Assembly (NCBI GenBank): GCA_020853705.1
Contig: JADYYK010000099.1
Location: 22,224 to 86,223, forward strand
Length of the DNA stretch: 64,000 bases
DNA from: Deltaproteobacteria bacterium
Lineage (GTDB): Bacteria > Myxococcota_A > Polyangia > Haliangiales > JADYYK01
Reading direction: 5' to 3'
Shown: positions 1-11,967 of the stretch, in pieces
How the letters are laid out: each line of letters starts with the position of its first letter
Numbering within the stretch: the stretch's first letter is position 1
Program-made: the position numbers and the translations under genes
The notes under the pieces: model-generated
Databases searched by the model: none
Told to the model about the DNA's origin: nothing
The model's input: only the letters and a program-made list of their open reading frames with translations

Positions 1-104
1 GCGGCCCGCCTCGAGAGCTACGAGCTGGGCGAGCCCATCATGGCCTCGAGCTGGCGCATGGCCCAGTTCCTGCGCATCACACGCGCCGCGGCCCCGCGCA
101 CCTG

Positions 105-105
<1 letters not shown>
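1..105 (+). CDS. 3' end of an unidentified gene (partial)
   Basis: The first frame is open from base 1 to a TGA at 103-105 and encodes the last 34 residues of a protein that starts outside the window. The tail is rich in Arg and Ala and ends in AAAPRT. Its stop overlaps the ATG of the transporter gene by one base (TGATG), so the two are probably one operon with coupled translation. Too little is present to name a family. Confidence 0.6.
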
Positions 106-1226
<1,121 letters not shown>

Positions 1227-1278
1227 CAGCTGAAGCGGTACCGGGCAGGGCGGCCTGGGTCAGGCGGCACTTGTCCCG

Positions 1279-1812
1279 TCAGGAGTCAGGCGTCAGAAGG
1301 CCGGCTGACAGTCGCGCGTAGGCGGCGTCGTCGATGCCGAGGCGCTCGAGCCAGAGGCGGAAGTAGCGCTCCAGCGCGGCGCTGCGCGGGTGACGACCGC
1401 GGTGGTGCAGGATGAAGTCCTTGTAGTTCTGGATCTTGTCGGCGACCAGCATCTGGTTGACCTCGGCCAGCGGTGACAGCGCGATGTCGGCGGCGCTGGC
1501 GAGAGCGCGCTGCGACAGCGCGGCGTTGGCGACGGCGCGGTACTCGAGGGCCAGCGCGAGGACCTGGGCGTCGTCGCTGAGGGTGGCGAGGCGTGGGTAG
1601 CTCGCGGCCAGGTCGGCGTCGCTCTGCACCAGGGGGTGCAGGCAGAAGGCGCGCATGGCCCGGTCGGTCGCGCGCTGGCGACGCAGGATGGTGAGGCCCT
1701 CGTCGATGTGCTGCATGTAGGGCACGCGGGAGCGCGAGGCGGCACGGCCGGCATAGTGCGCGGCGATGGCGCGGTATTCGCGCGACGCGGTGATGTCGGC
1801 GCCGTCAGCCAT
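1279..1812 (-). CDS. HD-domain-like protein of phage-associated type
   Basis: Encodes 177 residues from the ATG at 1812. The frame is open further upstream, but that extension is Arg/Pro-rich and lacks the style of the domain. The N-terminal half has a pattern YMQHIDEGL (near residue 31), then AFCLHPLVQSD, which resembles small HD-fold phosphohydrolase-like proteins common in large phages and scattered bacteria. A canonical adjacent His-Asp pair is not obvious, so catalysis is uncertain. No Shine-Dalgarno sequence is clear. It stands alone between the transporter and a Sel1 lipoprotein. The family call is from recalled motif style and is tentative. Confidence 0.55.
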   Translation of the reverse strand: MADGADITASREYRAIAAHYAGRAASRSRVPYMQHIDEGLTILRRQRATDRAMRAFCLHPLVQSDADLAASYPRLATLSDDAQVLALALEYRAVANAALSQRALASAADIALSPLAEVNQMLVADKIQNYKDFILHHRGRHPRSAALERYFRLWLERLGIDDAAYARLSAGLLTPDS

Positions 1813-1837
1813 GGGGTCGACGATACACTGCGCTGTG

Positions 1838-1945
1838 ATGACGCGGCTGCGGGGACGGTTGCGGTGGCGGACCAGGGGTGCCGTCGTGGGGGCGTAGGGG
1901 CTGCTGCTCGCCGCGGCGGGGTGCAGCAAGAGCTACCCGGGCGAG
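1838..1945 (+). pseudogene. Remnant of a lipoprotein signal peptide, broken by an in-frame TAG
   Basis: From ATG 1838 the frame gives an Arg-rich n-region (MTRLRGRLRW...), then a TAG at 1895-1897. In the same frame a typical lipoprotein h-region and lipobox follow (GLLLAAAGCSKS, Cys at 1922-1924). Downstream the frame runs antisense into the 3' end of the Sel1 gene and closes at 2021. This looks like the start of a lipoprotein gene that lost its body and gained a stop. It could be chance in GC-rich DNA or a base error. Confidence 0.3.
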
Positions 1946-3325
1946 CTACGGCGTCGGCTGACAGGCGTCGTCACTGCCCAGCGCACAGGCCCGCGTCAGC
2001 AGCGTCTCGGCCCCCTGCGGTGACGCCGCCGTGCCCAGGCCATACAGCACGCGCCAGCCCAGCTCGCGACAGGCCTCGGCGTCGCCGAGGTCGCAGCCGC
2101 GCTGGAAGGCGTCGTTGGCCCGCGCGTCGGCGTCCGGATCGGCCACCGTCTGCGCCGCCAGCAGCAGCGCGCGCGCCTCGGCCGCGCAGGCCGCACCGAC
2201 GCCGGTGGCGCAGGCGCGTCGCGACAGCTGGGTCGCGCGCTCGGCATCGGGCGGGCCACCGAGGCCCTCGCGCAACAGGCGGGCGGCGTCGTGGCAGGCG
2301 GCGCCGCCGCTCTGTTCGCAGTGCGCCAGCCACAGCCCGCGCGCCCGCGCATACAGCAGGCGACGCCCGATCCGGCGCGCCGGGGTGCCGGCCTGGTTCT
2401 CGTAGTCGAGCGCGACGCGCTCGCAGGCGCTGGCCTCGCCGGCGTCGCAGCGCCCGGTCAGCAGCGCGCGCGCGCGGCGGCGCAGCACCTCGCCGTGGTA
2501 GCGCAGCGAGGCCGCGCTGCGCTGCGGCGCGCCGGGCACCAGCGCGCCGGGGCCGGCGAGGTCCAGCTTCTGCGCGGCCTCCTCGCAGCTCCAGGGATCA
2601 CCCGCGTCACAGCCGGCCACGAAGGCGCGCAGCGCTGCGGCCGGTCGCCCCAGGTGCTGGTGCATGCGCCCGACGAAGCCACAGTCGTCGGCCACGCCCA
2701 GCTCGCAGGCGCGCTGGAAGGCCGACACCAGCGAGGTCAGATCGGCGCCGCGGCGACGCACCAGCCCCAGCTCGTGACAGGCCGCGCCGTCGCCGGCGTC
2801 ACAGCCGAGCTCGTACAGCCAGCGCGCGCGCCGGGTCAGCTCGGCGGCGCGCCGCGCGCTGGGCGACACCTCGCGACCGACCTCGTACCAGTGCGCGAGC
2901 TCCGCGCAGGACGCGGCGTCGCCGCCGTCGCAGCCGCGCGCGAACAGCTCGGCCGCGCGCGCGACGTCGAAGCTGTCGGCGCCGGCCCGCGCATGCAGCA
3001 CCGCGGCGGCGCCACAGGCGGCGGGGTCACCCAGCTCGCAGGCGCGGCGGAAGCGCAGCGCGGCCGGCGCGGCGCGCCCGGCGGCCTCGAACATCCTGGC
3101 CAGCGACACACACGCGGGCGCCTCGCCGTCACTGCAGGCCTGGTGACAGGCGGCGGCGTCGCCGCACGCGGGCAGCGCGGTCGGTGCCCCGGCGGCGACC
3201 TCGTCGCGCACGGCCGGCGCAGTGGCCTCGGTGGCGCGCGGGGCGGCAGGCGCACCCGCGCGACCGCTGGGTCCGCAGCCAGCGAGCAGTGCGAGCCAAA
3301 GTCCTGCGAGCAGCCCGCCGCGCAT
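1946..3325 (-). CDS. Sel1-repeat (TPR-like) lipoprotein
   Basis: Encodes 459 residues from the ATG at 3325. This start puts a short Arg n-region before a hydrophobic stretch and a lipobox (LLAGC); an in-frame ATG at 3352 would add nine residues. After an Ala/Pro linker come many Cys-containing helical repeats of the form 'CELGDPAACGAAA', 'CDGGDAASCAELA', 'CDAGDGAACHELG'. These are the Cys-rich version of Sel1-like repeats found in periplasmic and outer-membrane lipoproteins. The paired cysteines are probably disulfide-bonded. Such proteins usually scaffold protein-protein contacts; the partner is unknown. It is divergent from the CarH-like regulator. Confidence 0.75.
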   Translation of the reverse strand: MRGGLLAGLWLALLAGCGPSGRAGAPAAPRATEATAPAVRDEVAAGAPTALPACGDAAACHQACSDGEAPACVSLARMFEAAGRAAPAALRFRRACELGDPAACGAAAVLHARAGADSFDVARAAELFARGCDGGDAASCAELAHWYEVGREVSPSARRAAELTRRARWLYELGCDAGDGAACHELGLVRRRGADLTSLVSAFQRACELGVADDCGFVGRMHQHLGRPAAALRAFVAGCDAGDPWSCEEAAQKLDLAGPGALVPGAPQRSAASLRYHGEVLRRRARALLTGRCDAGEASACERVALDYENQAGTPARRIGRRLLYARARGLWLAHCEQSGGAACHDAARLLREGLGGPPDAERATQLSRRACATGVGAACAAEARALLLAAQTVADPDADARANDAFQRGCDLGDAEACRELGWRVLYGLGTAASPQGAETLLTRACALGSDDACQPTP

Positions 3326-3432
3326 CGGACCCCCGTGGATCCCGAAAAGCATGCGGGACGCGGCGCACCTGGGCCAGCCGTTTGATGAAAATCGTCCAAA
3401 ACGTTCAGGGCTCGGTCATACTCCAATGGTCC

Positions 3433-4314
3433 ATGAAGCCGCTGCTTTCCCCTCGCGAGCTGGCGCAGGCCATCGGCGTCAGCGAGTCATCGCTCAAGCG
3501 CTGGGCCGACGCTGGCCAGATCCGGGTCGCGCGCACCGCGGGCGGCCACCGCCGCATCAGCATCGCCGACGCCGTGCGCTTCATCCGCGAGTCGCGCGTG
3601 CCCCTGGTGGCACCCGAGCGGCTGGGGCTGCCCGGGCCCGGCGGCCGCGCCACCCCGACCCTGGCCGACGCCGCCGAGCTCCTGTTCCGCCATCTGGCCG
3701 AGGGCCACGGCGCGCGCGCCAGCGGCCTGGTGATGTCGCTGTACCTGGCCGGCCACAGCGTGGCCGAGATCTGTGACGGCCCCATCCAGCAGGCCATGGC
3801 CCGCATCGGCGAGCTGTGGCGTCACGGCGAGTCGGGGATCTACATCGAGCACCGCGCCACCGACCTGTGCATCCAGGCCGCCGCGCAGCTGCGCGCCACC
3901 TTCCAGGCCGCGACCGAGGCGGCCCCGTGCGCGCTCGGCGCGGCGCCCAGCGGGGATCCCTACCTCCTGCCCTCGGTGTTCGTGGCCAGCGTGGCCGCCG
4001 AGGCTGGGCTGCGCAGCATCAACCTGGGGCCCGACCTTCCGGTGGCGGCGCTGGCGGTCGCGGTGCGCGAGCAGGCGCCGGCGCTGATCTGGCTCAGCCT
4101 GTCGTCACAGCAGGCCGCCGAGCGCGCCGCGCCCGCGCTGCTCGAGGCCGGGGCGGGCTGGACCGCGCGCGGGCTGCGCGTGATCGCGGGCGGCCACCAC
4201 CGTGACGTGGTGGTGGGGCAGGGGGGGATCGAGGGCGCGGCGTCGATGGCCGAGCTGGAGGTGGTGGCGCGCGCGGTGCTCGCGGCCGAGGCCGCCGAGA
4301 GGCAGGTGCCGTGA
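3433..4314 (+). CDS. CarH/LitR-like MerR regulator with altered cobalamin pocket
   Basis: Encodes 293 residues from ATG 3433; an in-frame ATG at 3385 would add 16 residues without homology style. Residues 5-52 form a MerR-type helix-turn-helix with the wing motif TAGGHRR. Residues 75-165 look like the B12-binding four-helix bundle and contain W129-x9-E139-H140, the Wx9EH signature of the light-sensing CarH family. Residues 175-290 look like the Rossmann half (LGPD, LSLSS, GG at 253-254). The cobalamin lower-ligand motif ExHxxG is replaced here by D175-x-Y177-x-x-P180, so the His ligand is missing. It overlaps the next gene by 4 bases. The fold call is good; B12 binding is doubtful. Confidence 0.8.
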   Translation: MKPLLSPRELAQAIGVSESSLKRWADAGQIRVARTAGGHRRISIADAVRFIRESRVPLVAPERLGLPGPGGRATPTLADAAELLFRHLAEGHGARASGLVMSLYLAGHSVAEICDGPIQQAMARIGELWRHGESGIYIEHRATDLCIQAAAQLRATFQAATEAAPCALGAAPSGDPYLLPSVFVASVAAEAGLRSINLGPDLPVAALAVAVREQAPALIWLSLSSQQAAERAAPALLEAGAGWTARGLRVIAGGHHRDVVVGQGGIEGAASMAELEVVARAVLAAEAAERQVP

Positions 4315-5321
4315 GCGTGCCGCGCCGACGCTTCCCCGGCGCGCGGCGCGCCCGCGTGGTGGTCGGCAGCGCGCTGCCCATCGACGTGGCCGAGCGGCTG
4401 CCGGCCTGCGACGTCGTCGCGCCCGCCAGCGGTGTGATGGCGCAGCACGCCCTCGACGCCGCGGTCGCCGACGCCGATGCGGTCATCTGCCTGCTGCAGC
4501 ACCGCATCGACGACGCCTTCCTGGCCCGCGCGCCGCACCTCGGCGTGGTCGCCAACAACGCGGTCGGCCACGACAACGTCGACGTGCCGGCGGCCAGCGC
4601 GCGCGGCGTCCTGGTCGCCAACACCCCCGAGGTGCTGACCGACGCCACCGCCGATCTCGCCTTCGCGCTGCTGCTGGCGACGGCGCGCCGGCTCGGCGAG
4701 GGCGAGGCGCTGCTGCGCCAGGGGCGCTGGCACGGCTTCGATCCGGCAGAGCTGCTGGGCGCCGAGCTCAGCGGACGCAGGCTCGGCCTGGTCGGCTTCG
4801 GGCGCATCGGGCGCGCGGTCGCGGCGCGCGCCCGCGGCTTCGGCCTGCGCATCCTCTATGCGGCGCCGCACCCGGCCCCCGCCGCCGTCGAGGCCGAGCT
4901 GGGCGCGACCCGGGTCGAGCTGCCCGCGCTGCTCGCCAGCAGCGACTTCGTGTCGCTGCACTGTGCGCTGACCCCGGCCACCCGTGGCCTGATCGACGCC
5001 GCCGCGCTGGCGCGCATGCGCCCGCACGCCATCCTGATCAACACCGCGCGCGGCGCCGTGGTCGACGAGGCCGCGCTGGCCGCCGCCCTGCACGCCGGCC
5101 AGCTCGGCGGCGCCGGCCTCGACGTCTTCGTCGACGAGCCGCGGGTGACCCCCGCGCTGCTGACCGCGCCGCGCACGACCCTGCTGCCCCACATCGGCTC
5201 GGCCACCGTGGCCGCGCGCACCCGCATGGCCGAGCTGTGCGTCGCCGCGGTCGCCGGCTGGCTGGAGGATCGGCGCCCCACCAACCTGGTCAACCCCGAG
5301 CTGTGGCCGCCCGCGACCTGA
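4311..5321 (+). CDS. D-isomer-specific 2-hydroxyacid dehydrogenase
   Basis: Encodes 336 residues from GTG 4311, which overlaps the stop of the regulator (GTGA). The NAD(P) fold is marked by GLVGFGRIGRAVA. The catalytic triad of the family is visible as Arg in INTARGAVVDE, Glu in DVFVDEPRV and His in LLPHIGSAT. Length and motifs fit the glyoxylate/hydroxypyruvate reductase and phosphoglycerate dehydrogenase-like group, which reduces 2-keto acids with NAD(P)H in the cytoplasm. There is no ACT domain, so it is not a standard SerA. Coupling to a CarH-like regulator suggests joint expression; the substrate is unknown. Confidence 0.85.
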   Translation: MSVPRRRFPGARRARVVVGSALPIDVAERLPACDVVAPASGVMAQHALDAAVADADAVICLLQHRIDDAFLARAPHLGVVANNAVGHDNVDVPAASARGVLVANTPEVLTDATADLAFALLLATARRLGEGEALLRQGRWHGFDPAELLGAELSGRRLGLVGFGRIGRAVAARARGFGLRILYAAPHPAPAAVEAELGATRVELPALLASSDFVSLHCALTPATRGLIDAAALARMRPHAILINTARGAVVDEAALAAALHAGQLGGAGLDVFVDEPRVTPALLTAPRTTLLPHIGSATVAARTRMAELCVAAVAGWLEDRRPTNLVNPELWPPAT

Positions 5322-5325
5322 CCCC

Positions 5326-5415
<90 letters not shown>

Positions 5416-5425
5416 TGACGGGGCG

Positions 5426-6225
5426 CTACCCCTTCAGCGCCGCCTTCAGCCCGGCCACCCTGTCGCCCACCGCCGCCGCGGGGTCTCGCCCCGCCGCGAC
5501 CGCCTGCTCGATCTCGCGCACCAGCGCGCTGCCGACCACCACCGCGTCCGCGAACCCACCCACCTGACGCGCGTCCTCGGGGGTCGCCACCCCGAAGCCG
5601 ACCGCGATGGGCTGCTTCAGCACCTGGCGCAGCTCGGCCACCTTGGCTTCGGCCTCGGCCAGAGCCGGCGCCAGGGCCGCGCCGGTGACCCCGGTCATTG
5701 ACACATAGTAAACAAAACCATCCGCGACCTCCGCGGCGCGCGCGATGCGCGCCGGGGTGCTCGTGGGCGCCAGCAGGGGCACCCAGTCGAGGCCGGCCGC
5801 GCGCGCCGGCAGGCGCAGCTCGTCGGCCTCGTCGAGCGGCAGGTCGACCACCAGCAGGCCGTCGACCCCCGCGGCGCGGGCGTCGCTGGCCAGCCGCTCG
5901 CAGCCGTAGCTCAGGATGGGGTTGAAGTACCCGAACAGCACCACCGGCACGTCGCTCTCGCGCCGGAACGCCCGCATCAGCTCCAGCGACCGCCCCAGCC
6001 GCATGCCACCCGCCAGCGCGCGCAGCATGCCGCCCTGGATGGCCACGCCGTCGGCCGACGGGTCGCTCCAGGGCACGCCCAGCTCGATGATGTCCGCGCC
6101 GCGCCGCGCCGCCTCCAGCAGCACGCGCAGGCTGACCTCGAACGACGGATCGCCCGCGGTCAGGTAGGCCACCAGCGCGCGCTCACCGCGCGCCCGCGCC
6201 GCCTCGATGACGTCTCTCAGGCGGC

Positions 6226-6229
<4 letters not shown>
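5426..6229 (-). CDS. trpA: Tryptophan synthase alpha chain
   Basis: Encodes 267 residues. TrpA cleaves indole-3-glycerol phosphate to indole and glyceraldehyde 3-phosphate in the alpha-beta complex. The catalytic Glu ([11 protein letters not shown]) and the Asp of SDPSADG are present, as are the phosphate-binding glycines near the C-terminus ([17 protein letters not shown]). Length is normal. The ATG at 6229 overlaps the trpB stop by 4 bases (ATGA), so it is translationally coupled as the last gene of the operon. A hexamer repeat, not an obvious hairpin terminator, lies just past its stop. Confidence 0.97.
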
Positions 6230-7418
<1,189 letters not shown>

Positions 7419-7422
<4 letters not shown>

Positions 7423-8036
7423 GAGAAGTCCTCCGCGCGCGCTGCCTGGATGAAGCGCGCCATCAGTGCCTGATCCTTGATCCCGGGTGCCGTCTCGACG
7501 CCGCCCGCGACATCGACGCCCCAGGGCCGGGCCGCGCGCACCGCCGCCGCCACGTTGTCGGGCCCGAGGCCACCGGCCACCAGCACCCGCACCCGCGTCG
7601 CCACCGCGCGCGCCAGCGTCCAGTCGAACGACTGCCCGCTGCCGCCATAGCCGGCGCTGGCGCTGTCGAGCAGGAAGGCCTCGGCGCCGGGCCAGCTCTC
7701 GATCTCGTCCAGCGAGGCCGCGCCCGCGACCCGCACCGCGCGCCACAGCGGCCGCGTCAGCTGGGCCGCCAGCGTGGGCGCCTCGTCACCGTGCAGCTGC
7801 ACCACGTCGAGGCCGACGGCCGCCACGACCGCGTTGATCGCGGCCGCCTCGGCGTTGACGAAGACGCCGACCAGGCGCGCCCGTCCGCGCACCAGCGCCG
7901 CCAGCGGGGCCGCCGCCTCGGGCGTGACATGGCGCTTCGAGCTCGGCCAGAAGTTGAGGCCGATGGCGTCGGCGCCCGCGGCCAGTGCGGCCTCGACGTC
8001 GCCGGCCCGGGTCAGCCCGCAGATCTTGACCAGCAT
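7419..8036 (-). CDS. trpF: Phosphoribosylanthranilate isomerase
   Basis: Encodes 205 residues, a single TIM barrel. It converts phosphoribosylanthranilate to the carboxyphenylamino-deoxyribulose phosphate by Amadori rearrangement. The catalytic Cys is in VKICGLT at the N-terminus and the catalytic Asp in FLLDSAS. Near the C-terminus the usual VDVSSGVE is VDVAGGVE, a mild change. The start overlaps the trpC stop by one base and its stop overlaps the trpB start by 4. The gene is separate from trpC here, unlike the enterobacterial fusion. Confidence 0.96.
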
Positions 8037-8848
8037 CAGGCCACCAGCTCGGCCAGCGCGGCGCCGGGATCGGGCGCCCGCATCAGCGCCTCGCCGACCA
8101 GGACGGCGTCGGCCCCGTGGGCGCCCATCAGCGCGACGTCGGCCGCGGTGCGGATGCCGCTCTCGGCGACATAGACACAGCGCGCCGGCACCAGCGGGCG
8201 CAGCCGCTCGGTCAGCGAGGTGTCGACCACGAAGGTCGCCAGGTCACGGTGGTTGACGCCGACCACCTTGGCGCCCGCGGCCAGCGCGCGCTCGAGCTCG
8301 CGCGCGTCGTGGGCCTCGACCAGCACGCCGAGGCCGGCCGCGCGCGCACACGCCAGCAGGTCGGCCAGGCGGACGTCGTCCAGCGCGGCCACGATGAGCA
8401 GCACGGCGTCGGCGCCCGCGGCCCGGGCGCGCCACAACTCCCCCTCGTCGATGAGGAAGTCCTTGCGCAGCACCGGGATGCTGACCGCCGCGCGCGCCGC
8501 GGTCAGATCGCCGAGGTTGCCGCCGAAAAACGGCCCATCCGTCAGCACCGACAGCGCCCGCGCGCCCGCCGCCGCGTAGCTCCGCGCGATGGCGACCACG
8601 TCGGCGTCGGGGCGGATCGGCCCCAGCGACGGCGAGGCCCGCTTGATCTCGGCGATGACCCGCACCGCGGTGTCGCCGGGCCCGCGCCGCAGCACGCTGG
8701 CGAACGGCCGCGCCGGCGCCTCGCGCGTGACCGCCTCGGCGCGCGCGCGCACGCTGGCCAGCGGCTCCGCGGCCAGGCCCGCGGCCAGCTCGGCGCGCTT
8801 GCTGGCGAGGATGCGGGCCAGGATGGAGCTCGTCGCGGTGTCGCTCAC
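8036..8848 (-). CDS. trpC: Indole-3-glycerol phosphate synthase
   Basis: Encodes 270 residues, a TIM barrel that closes the indole ring with loss of CO2 and water. The N-terminal helix ILARILASKRAEL and the catalytic-lysine loop EIKRASPSLG are typical, followed by RKDFLID, GVNHRDL and AESGI. Length matches single-function TrpC. It overlaps trpD upstream by 4 bases (ATGA) and trpF downstream by 1 base. Confidence 0.97.
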   Translation of the reverse strand: MSDTATSSILARILASKRAELAAGLAAEPLASVRARAEAVTREAPARPFASVLRRGPGDTAVRVIAEIKRASPSLGPIRPDADVVAIARSYAAAGARALSVLTDGPFFGGNLGDLTAARAAVSIPVLRKDFLIDEGELWRARAAGADAVLLIVAALDDVRLADLLACARAAGLGVLVEAHDARELERALAAGAKVVGVNHRDLATFVVDTSLTERLRPLVPARCVYVAESGIRTAADVALMGAHGADAVLVGEALMRAPDPGAALAELVA

Positions 8849-9876
8849 GCGGCGGCTCCGTGCGAGACCTTGACCAGCCGGTCGAGCACCTCGCGCGCCG
8901 CGCCGCTGTCCAGCGCCGCCTCGGCCCGCCTCGCCGCCGCGCGCAGGTCGGGTGCCACCTCGGCCGCGAGCAGCGTCGCCGCGGCCGCCATCACCACCGC
9001 CGCGCGCGGCGCCCCGGCCTGGCCGCCGCCGCCGTGCAGGACCTCGAGCGCGATGGCGGCGTTGTCGGCCGCGGCGCCGCCCGCCAGCCCCGCTGGATCG
9101 GTCTCGGCCAGGCCGAACACGCGCGGCGACACCGCGTACTCGTGGACCTGGCCGCCGCGCAGCTCGGCGACCTGGGTCTCGCCGGCGACGGCGATCTCGT
9201 CGAGGCCGCCGGCGCCGTGCACGACCAGCACGCGCTCCGACCCGAGCTGCCCCAGCGCCTGCGCCATCGGCGCCGCGAAGGCCGAGTCGAACACGCCGAT
9301 GACCTGGCGTCGCGCCCCGGCCGGGTTGGTCATCGGCCCGAGCAGGTTGAACAGCGTGCGCGTGCCCAGCTCCTTGCGCGGCCCGCCCACATGGCGGGTC
9401 GCGGCGTGGAAGGCCGGCGCGAACATGAAGCCCAGCTTGACCTCGCGCAGGCAGCGCTCGATGACGGCGACCGGCGCGGCGACCGCGACGCCGAGGGCCT
9501 CCAGGACGTCGGCGCTGCCACAGCGCGACGACAGGGCGCGGTTGCCATGCTTGGCCACGGTGACGCCGCAGGCGGCCACCACGAAGGCCGCGATGGTCGA
9601 CACGTTGATGGTCGCCGCGCCGTCGCCCCCGGTGCCGCAGGTGTCGACCACCACGGCGGCGTCACACTGGATGGGCGTCGCCCGCGCCCGCATGGCCCGC
9701 GCCGCGCCGGCCAGCTCGTCGGGCGTCTCGCCCTTCATGCGCAGCGCGATCAGCAGGCCGCCGATCTGCGCCGGGGTGGCCTCGCCCTCCATGATGCGGC
9801 CGATGACCTCGGCGGTCTCGGCCTGGCTGAGGTCGCGGCGCGCCACCACGCGCGCGATGGCCTCCTGCAAGGTCAC
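8845..9876 (-). CDS. trpD: Anthranilate phosphoribosyltransferase
   Basis: Encodes 343 residues from GTG 9876, which overlaps the trpG stop (GTGA). It transfers phosphoribose from PRPP to anthranilate. The PRPP loop DTCGTGGDG, the [15 protein letters not shown] segment and [10 protein letters not shown] are intact. The start was chosen over upstream ATGs because those lie inside trpG in another frame and because the family N-terminus is short. Ala-rich substitutions at the C-terminus are ordinary for this GC content. Confidence 0.97.
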   Translation of the reverse strand: MTLQEAIARVVARRDLSQAETAEVIGRIMEGEATPAQIGGLLIALRMKGETPDELAGAARAMRARATPIQCDAAVVVDTCGTGGDGAATINVSTIAAFVVAACGVTVAKHGNRALSSRCGSADVLEALGVAVAAPVAVIERCLREVKLGFMFAPAFHAATRHVGGPRKELGTRTLFNLLGPMTNPAGARRQVIGVFDSAFAAPMAQALGQLGSERVLVVHGAGGLDEIAVAGETQVAELRGGQVHEYAVSPRVFGLAETDPAGLAGGAAADNAAIALEVLHGGGGQAGAPRAAVVMAAAATLLAAEVAPDLRAAARRAEAALDSGAAREVLDRLVKVSHGAAA

Positions 9877-10451
9877 GCCGGCACCCGACGGAGGAAGTTG
9901 GCCAAGAGCTGCTTGCCGTCGGGCGTCATGATCGACTCGGGGTGAAACTGCACGCCCTCGACCGCGTGCTCGCGGTGGCGGAGGCCCATGATCTCGCCCT
10001 CGGCGGTCTCGGCCGTGATCTCCAGGCAGGCCGGCAGGGTGGCGCGCTCCACGATCAGCGAGTGGTAGCGCGTGGCCTGCATCGGCTGCGGCAGCCCCGC
10101 GAACACGCCCAGGCCGCGGTGCTGGATGGCCGAGATCTTCCCGTGCATCGGCGCGCGCGCGCGGATGACCTTGCCCCCGAAGGCCTGCCCGATGGCCTGG
10201 TGACCCAGGCACACGCCCAGGATGGGCAGCCGCCCGCTGAGCTCGCGGATGACCTGCAGCGACACCCCGGCCTCGTTGGGCGTGCACGGCCCCGGGGACA
10301 GCACCACCGCGCTGGCCCAGCCCGGGATGGCCGCGACGTCACGCACCGCGGGGGCGTCGTTGCGCTCCACCCGCACCGTGGCCCCGAGCTCGCCGAGGTA
10401 CTGCACCAGGTTGAAGGTGAAGCTGTCGTAGTTGTCTATCACCAGGAGCAT
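9873..10451 (-). CDS. trpG: Anthranilate synthase glutaminase subunit
   Basis: Encodes 192 residues from ATG 10451, where the family motif [14 protein letters not shown] begins; the frame is open upstream inside trpE but that is shadow. It is a class I glutamine amidotransferase that feeds ammonia to TrpE. The nucleophile is in [10 protein letters not shown] and the His-Glu pair in FHPES. The same protein type can serve aminodeoxychorismate synthase (PabA), and no other pabA is seen here, so dual use is possible. The stop of trpE overlaps its start by one base. Confidence 0.96.
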   Translation of the reverse strand: MLLVIDNYDSFTFNLVQYLGELGATVRVERNDAPAVRDVAAIPGWASAVVLSPGPCTPNEAGVSLQVIRELSGRLPILGVCLGHQAIGQAFGGKVIRARAPMHGKISAIQHRGLGVFAGLPQPMQATRYHSLIVERATLPACLEITAETAEGEIMGLRHREHAVEGVQFHPESIMTPDGKQLLANFLRRVPA

Positions 10452-11947
10452 CAGACGCCCCCTCGCGCGGCGGCCACCGCGCGCAGCACCGCGCGGGCCT
10501 TGCTCATGCACTCCTCGTGCTCGGCGGCCGGCACCGAGTCGTGCACGATCCCGGCCCCCGCCTGCACGAAGATCTTGTCACCCTGTGTGACCAGGGTGCG
10601 GATGGCGATGGCGAAGTCCATGTTGCCGGCGTACGACAGGTAGCCCACCGCGCCGCCATACAGGCCGCGCCGGGTCGGCTCCAGCTCCTCGATGATCTCC
10701 ATGGCGCGGATCTTGGGCGCCCCGCTCAGCGTCCCGGTCGGGAACGACGCGCGCAGCACGTCGAGCGGCCCCAGGCCCTCGGCCAGCTCTCCGGTCACGT
10801 GCGACACCATGTGCATGACGTGGGAGTAGCGCTCGACCACCATGGTCTCGTCGACGTGCACGCTGCCGACCTTGCTGACGCGGCCGACGTCGTTGCGCCC
10901 GAGGTCGATCAGCATGATGTGCTCGGCGCGCTCCTTGGGGTCGGCCAGCAGCTCCGCCTCCAGGCGCGCGTCCTCGGCCTCGCTGGCGCCGCGCCGCCGG
11001 GTCCCCGCGATGGGCCGCACGGTGACCCGCCCGGCCTCGAGGCGCGCGACCACCTCGGGCGACGCCCCGGTGACCGCGGCGCCCGGGAAGTCGAGGTGGA
11101 ACATGTAGGGCGACGGGTTGATGACGCGCAGCGCGCGGTAGACGTCGAACGGATCCAGCTCGCCTCGCGCGACCTCGAAGCGCTGCGACAGCACGACCTG
11201 GAAGGCGTCGCCGGCCAGGATGTACTCCTTGGCGCGCACCACCGCGGCCATGTACTCCTCCGGCGTGCTGCGCCGCTTGACCTCGACGTCGGCCGACGGC
11301 GCCGCCGCGGCGTCGACCACGCGCAGCGCGGGGGCCGGTCCGCGCAGGCGCGCGATCACCGCGTCGATGCGCGCGCAGGCCGCCGCGTGCGCGGCGTCGC
11401 CGCCGTCGGCGCGCGCGGTCGCGACCACCTTGAGGGTCTGGCGCAGGTTGTCGAACACCACCACGGTGTCGGTCAGCACGAACACCGCGTCGTCGAGGCC
11501 GAGCTCGTCGGGCGCGCGCGCGGGCAGCTTCTCGAACGCGCGCACGGCGTCATAGGCCAGACAGCCGACCGCTCCACCATAGAAGCGCGGCAGCCCCGGC
11601 GGTGCCCAGACCCGGAAGCGCGCCAGTACTTCGGCCACCGCCGCGGCGGCGTCGGGCGCGGCCAGCTGCTCCTCGCGCGCGGGCGCCTCGGGCTCGCGCC
11701 ACTCGACGCGGGCCTGGCCGGCGCGGGCGCGCACCACCGCGCGCGGCGCCACGCCGACGAACGAGTAGGTCGCCCACTTCTCGGCGCCGACCACGCTCTC
11801 GAGCAGGAAGCTCCACTCCGAGGCGCGCAGCTTGGCGAACGCCGACACCGGGGTGTCGGCGTCATCGACGATCTCGCGGTACACGACGATGAGATCGTGG
11901 CCCTGCGAACGTGAGCGAAATTCAGCTAGATCTGGCACGTATTGCAT
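10451..11947 (-). CDS. trpE: Anthranilate synthase component I
   Basis: Encodes 498 residues. It converts chorismate to anthranilate with TrpG. The N-terminal feedback-inhibition element is recognisable as FLLES, so tryptophan inhibition is likely. The chorismate-binding half has [20 protein letters not shown] and GTLSGAPK. It is the first gene of the seven-gene operon. The ATG at 11947 has only 20 bases to the annotated start of divergent glyA, leaving no room for a leader peptide and attenuator unless glyA starts further in. Confidence 0.97.
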   Translation of the reverse strand: MQYVPDLAEFRSRSQGHDLIVVYREIVDDADTPVSAFAKLRASEWSFLLESVVGAEKWATYSFVGVAPRAVVRARAGQARVEWREPEAPAREEQLAAPDAAAAVAEVLARFRVWAPPGLPRFYGGAVGCLAYDAVRAFEKLPARAPDELGLDDAVFVLTDTVVVFDNLRQTLKVVATARADGGDAAHAAACARIDAVIARLRGPAPALRVVDAAAAPSADVEVKRRSTPEEYMAAVVRAKEYILAGDAFQVVLSQRFEVARGELDPFDVYRALRVINPSPYMFHLDFPGAAVTGASPEVVARLEAGRVTVRPIAGTRRRGASEAEDARLEAELLADPKERAEHIMLIDLGRNDVGRVSKVGSVHVDETMVVERYSHVMHMVSHVTGELAEGLGPLDVLRASFPTGTLSGAPKIRAMEIIEELEPTRRGLYGGAVGYLSYAGNMDFAIAIRTLVTQGDKIFVQAGAGIVHDSVPAAEHEECMSKARAVLRAVAAARGGV

Positions 11948-11967
11948 GGACGGGTGGACCTTAGCAC

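Noticed and set aside
1636..3432. Long plus-strand extension of the CarH-like gene across the Sel1 gene
   Set aside because: Composition is a run of Arg/Ala/Pro antisense to the Sel1 repeats. The true start with helix-turn-helix is at 3433.
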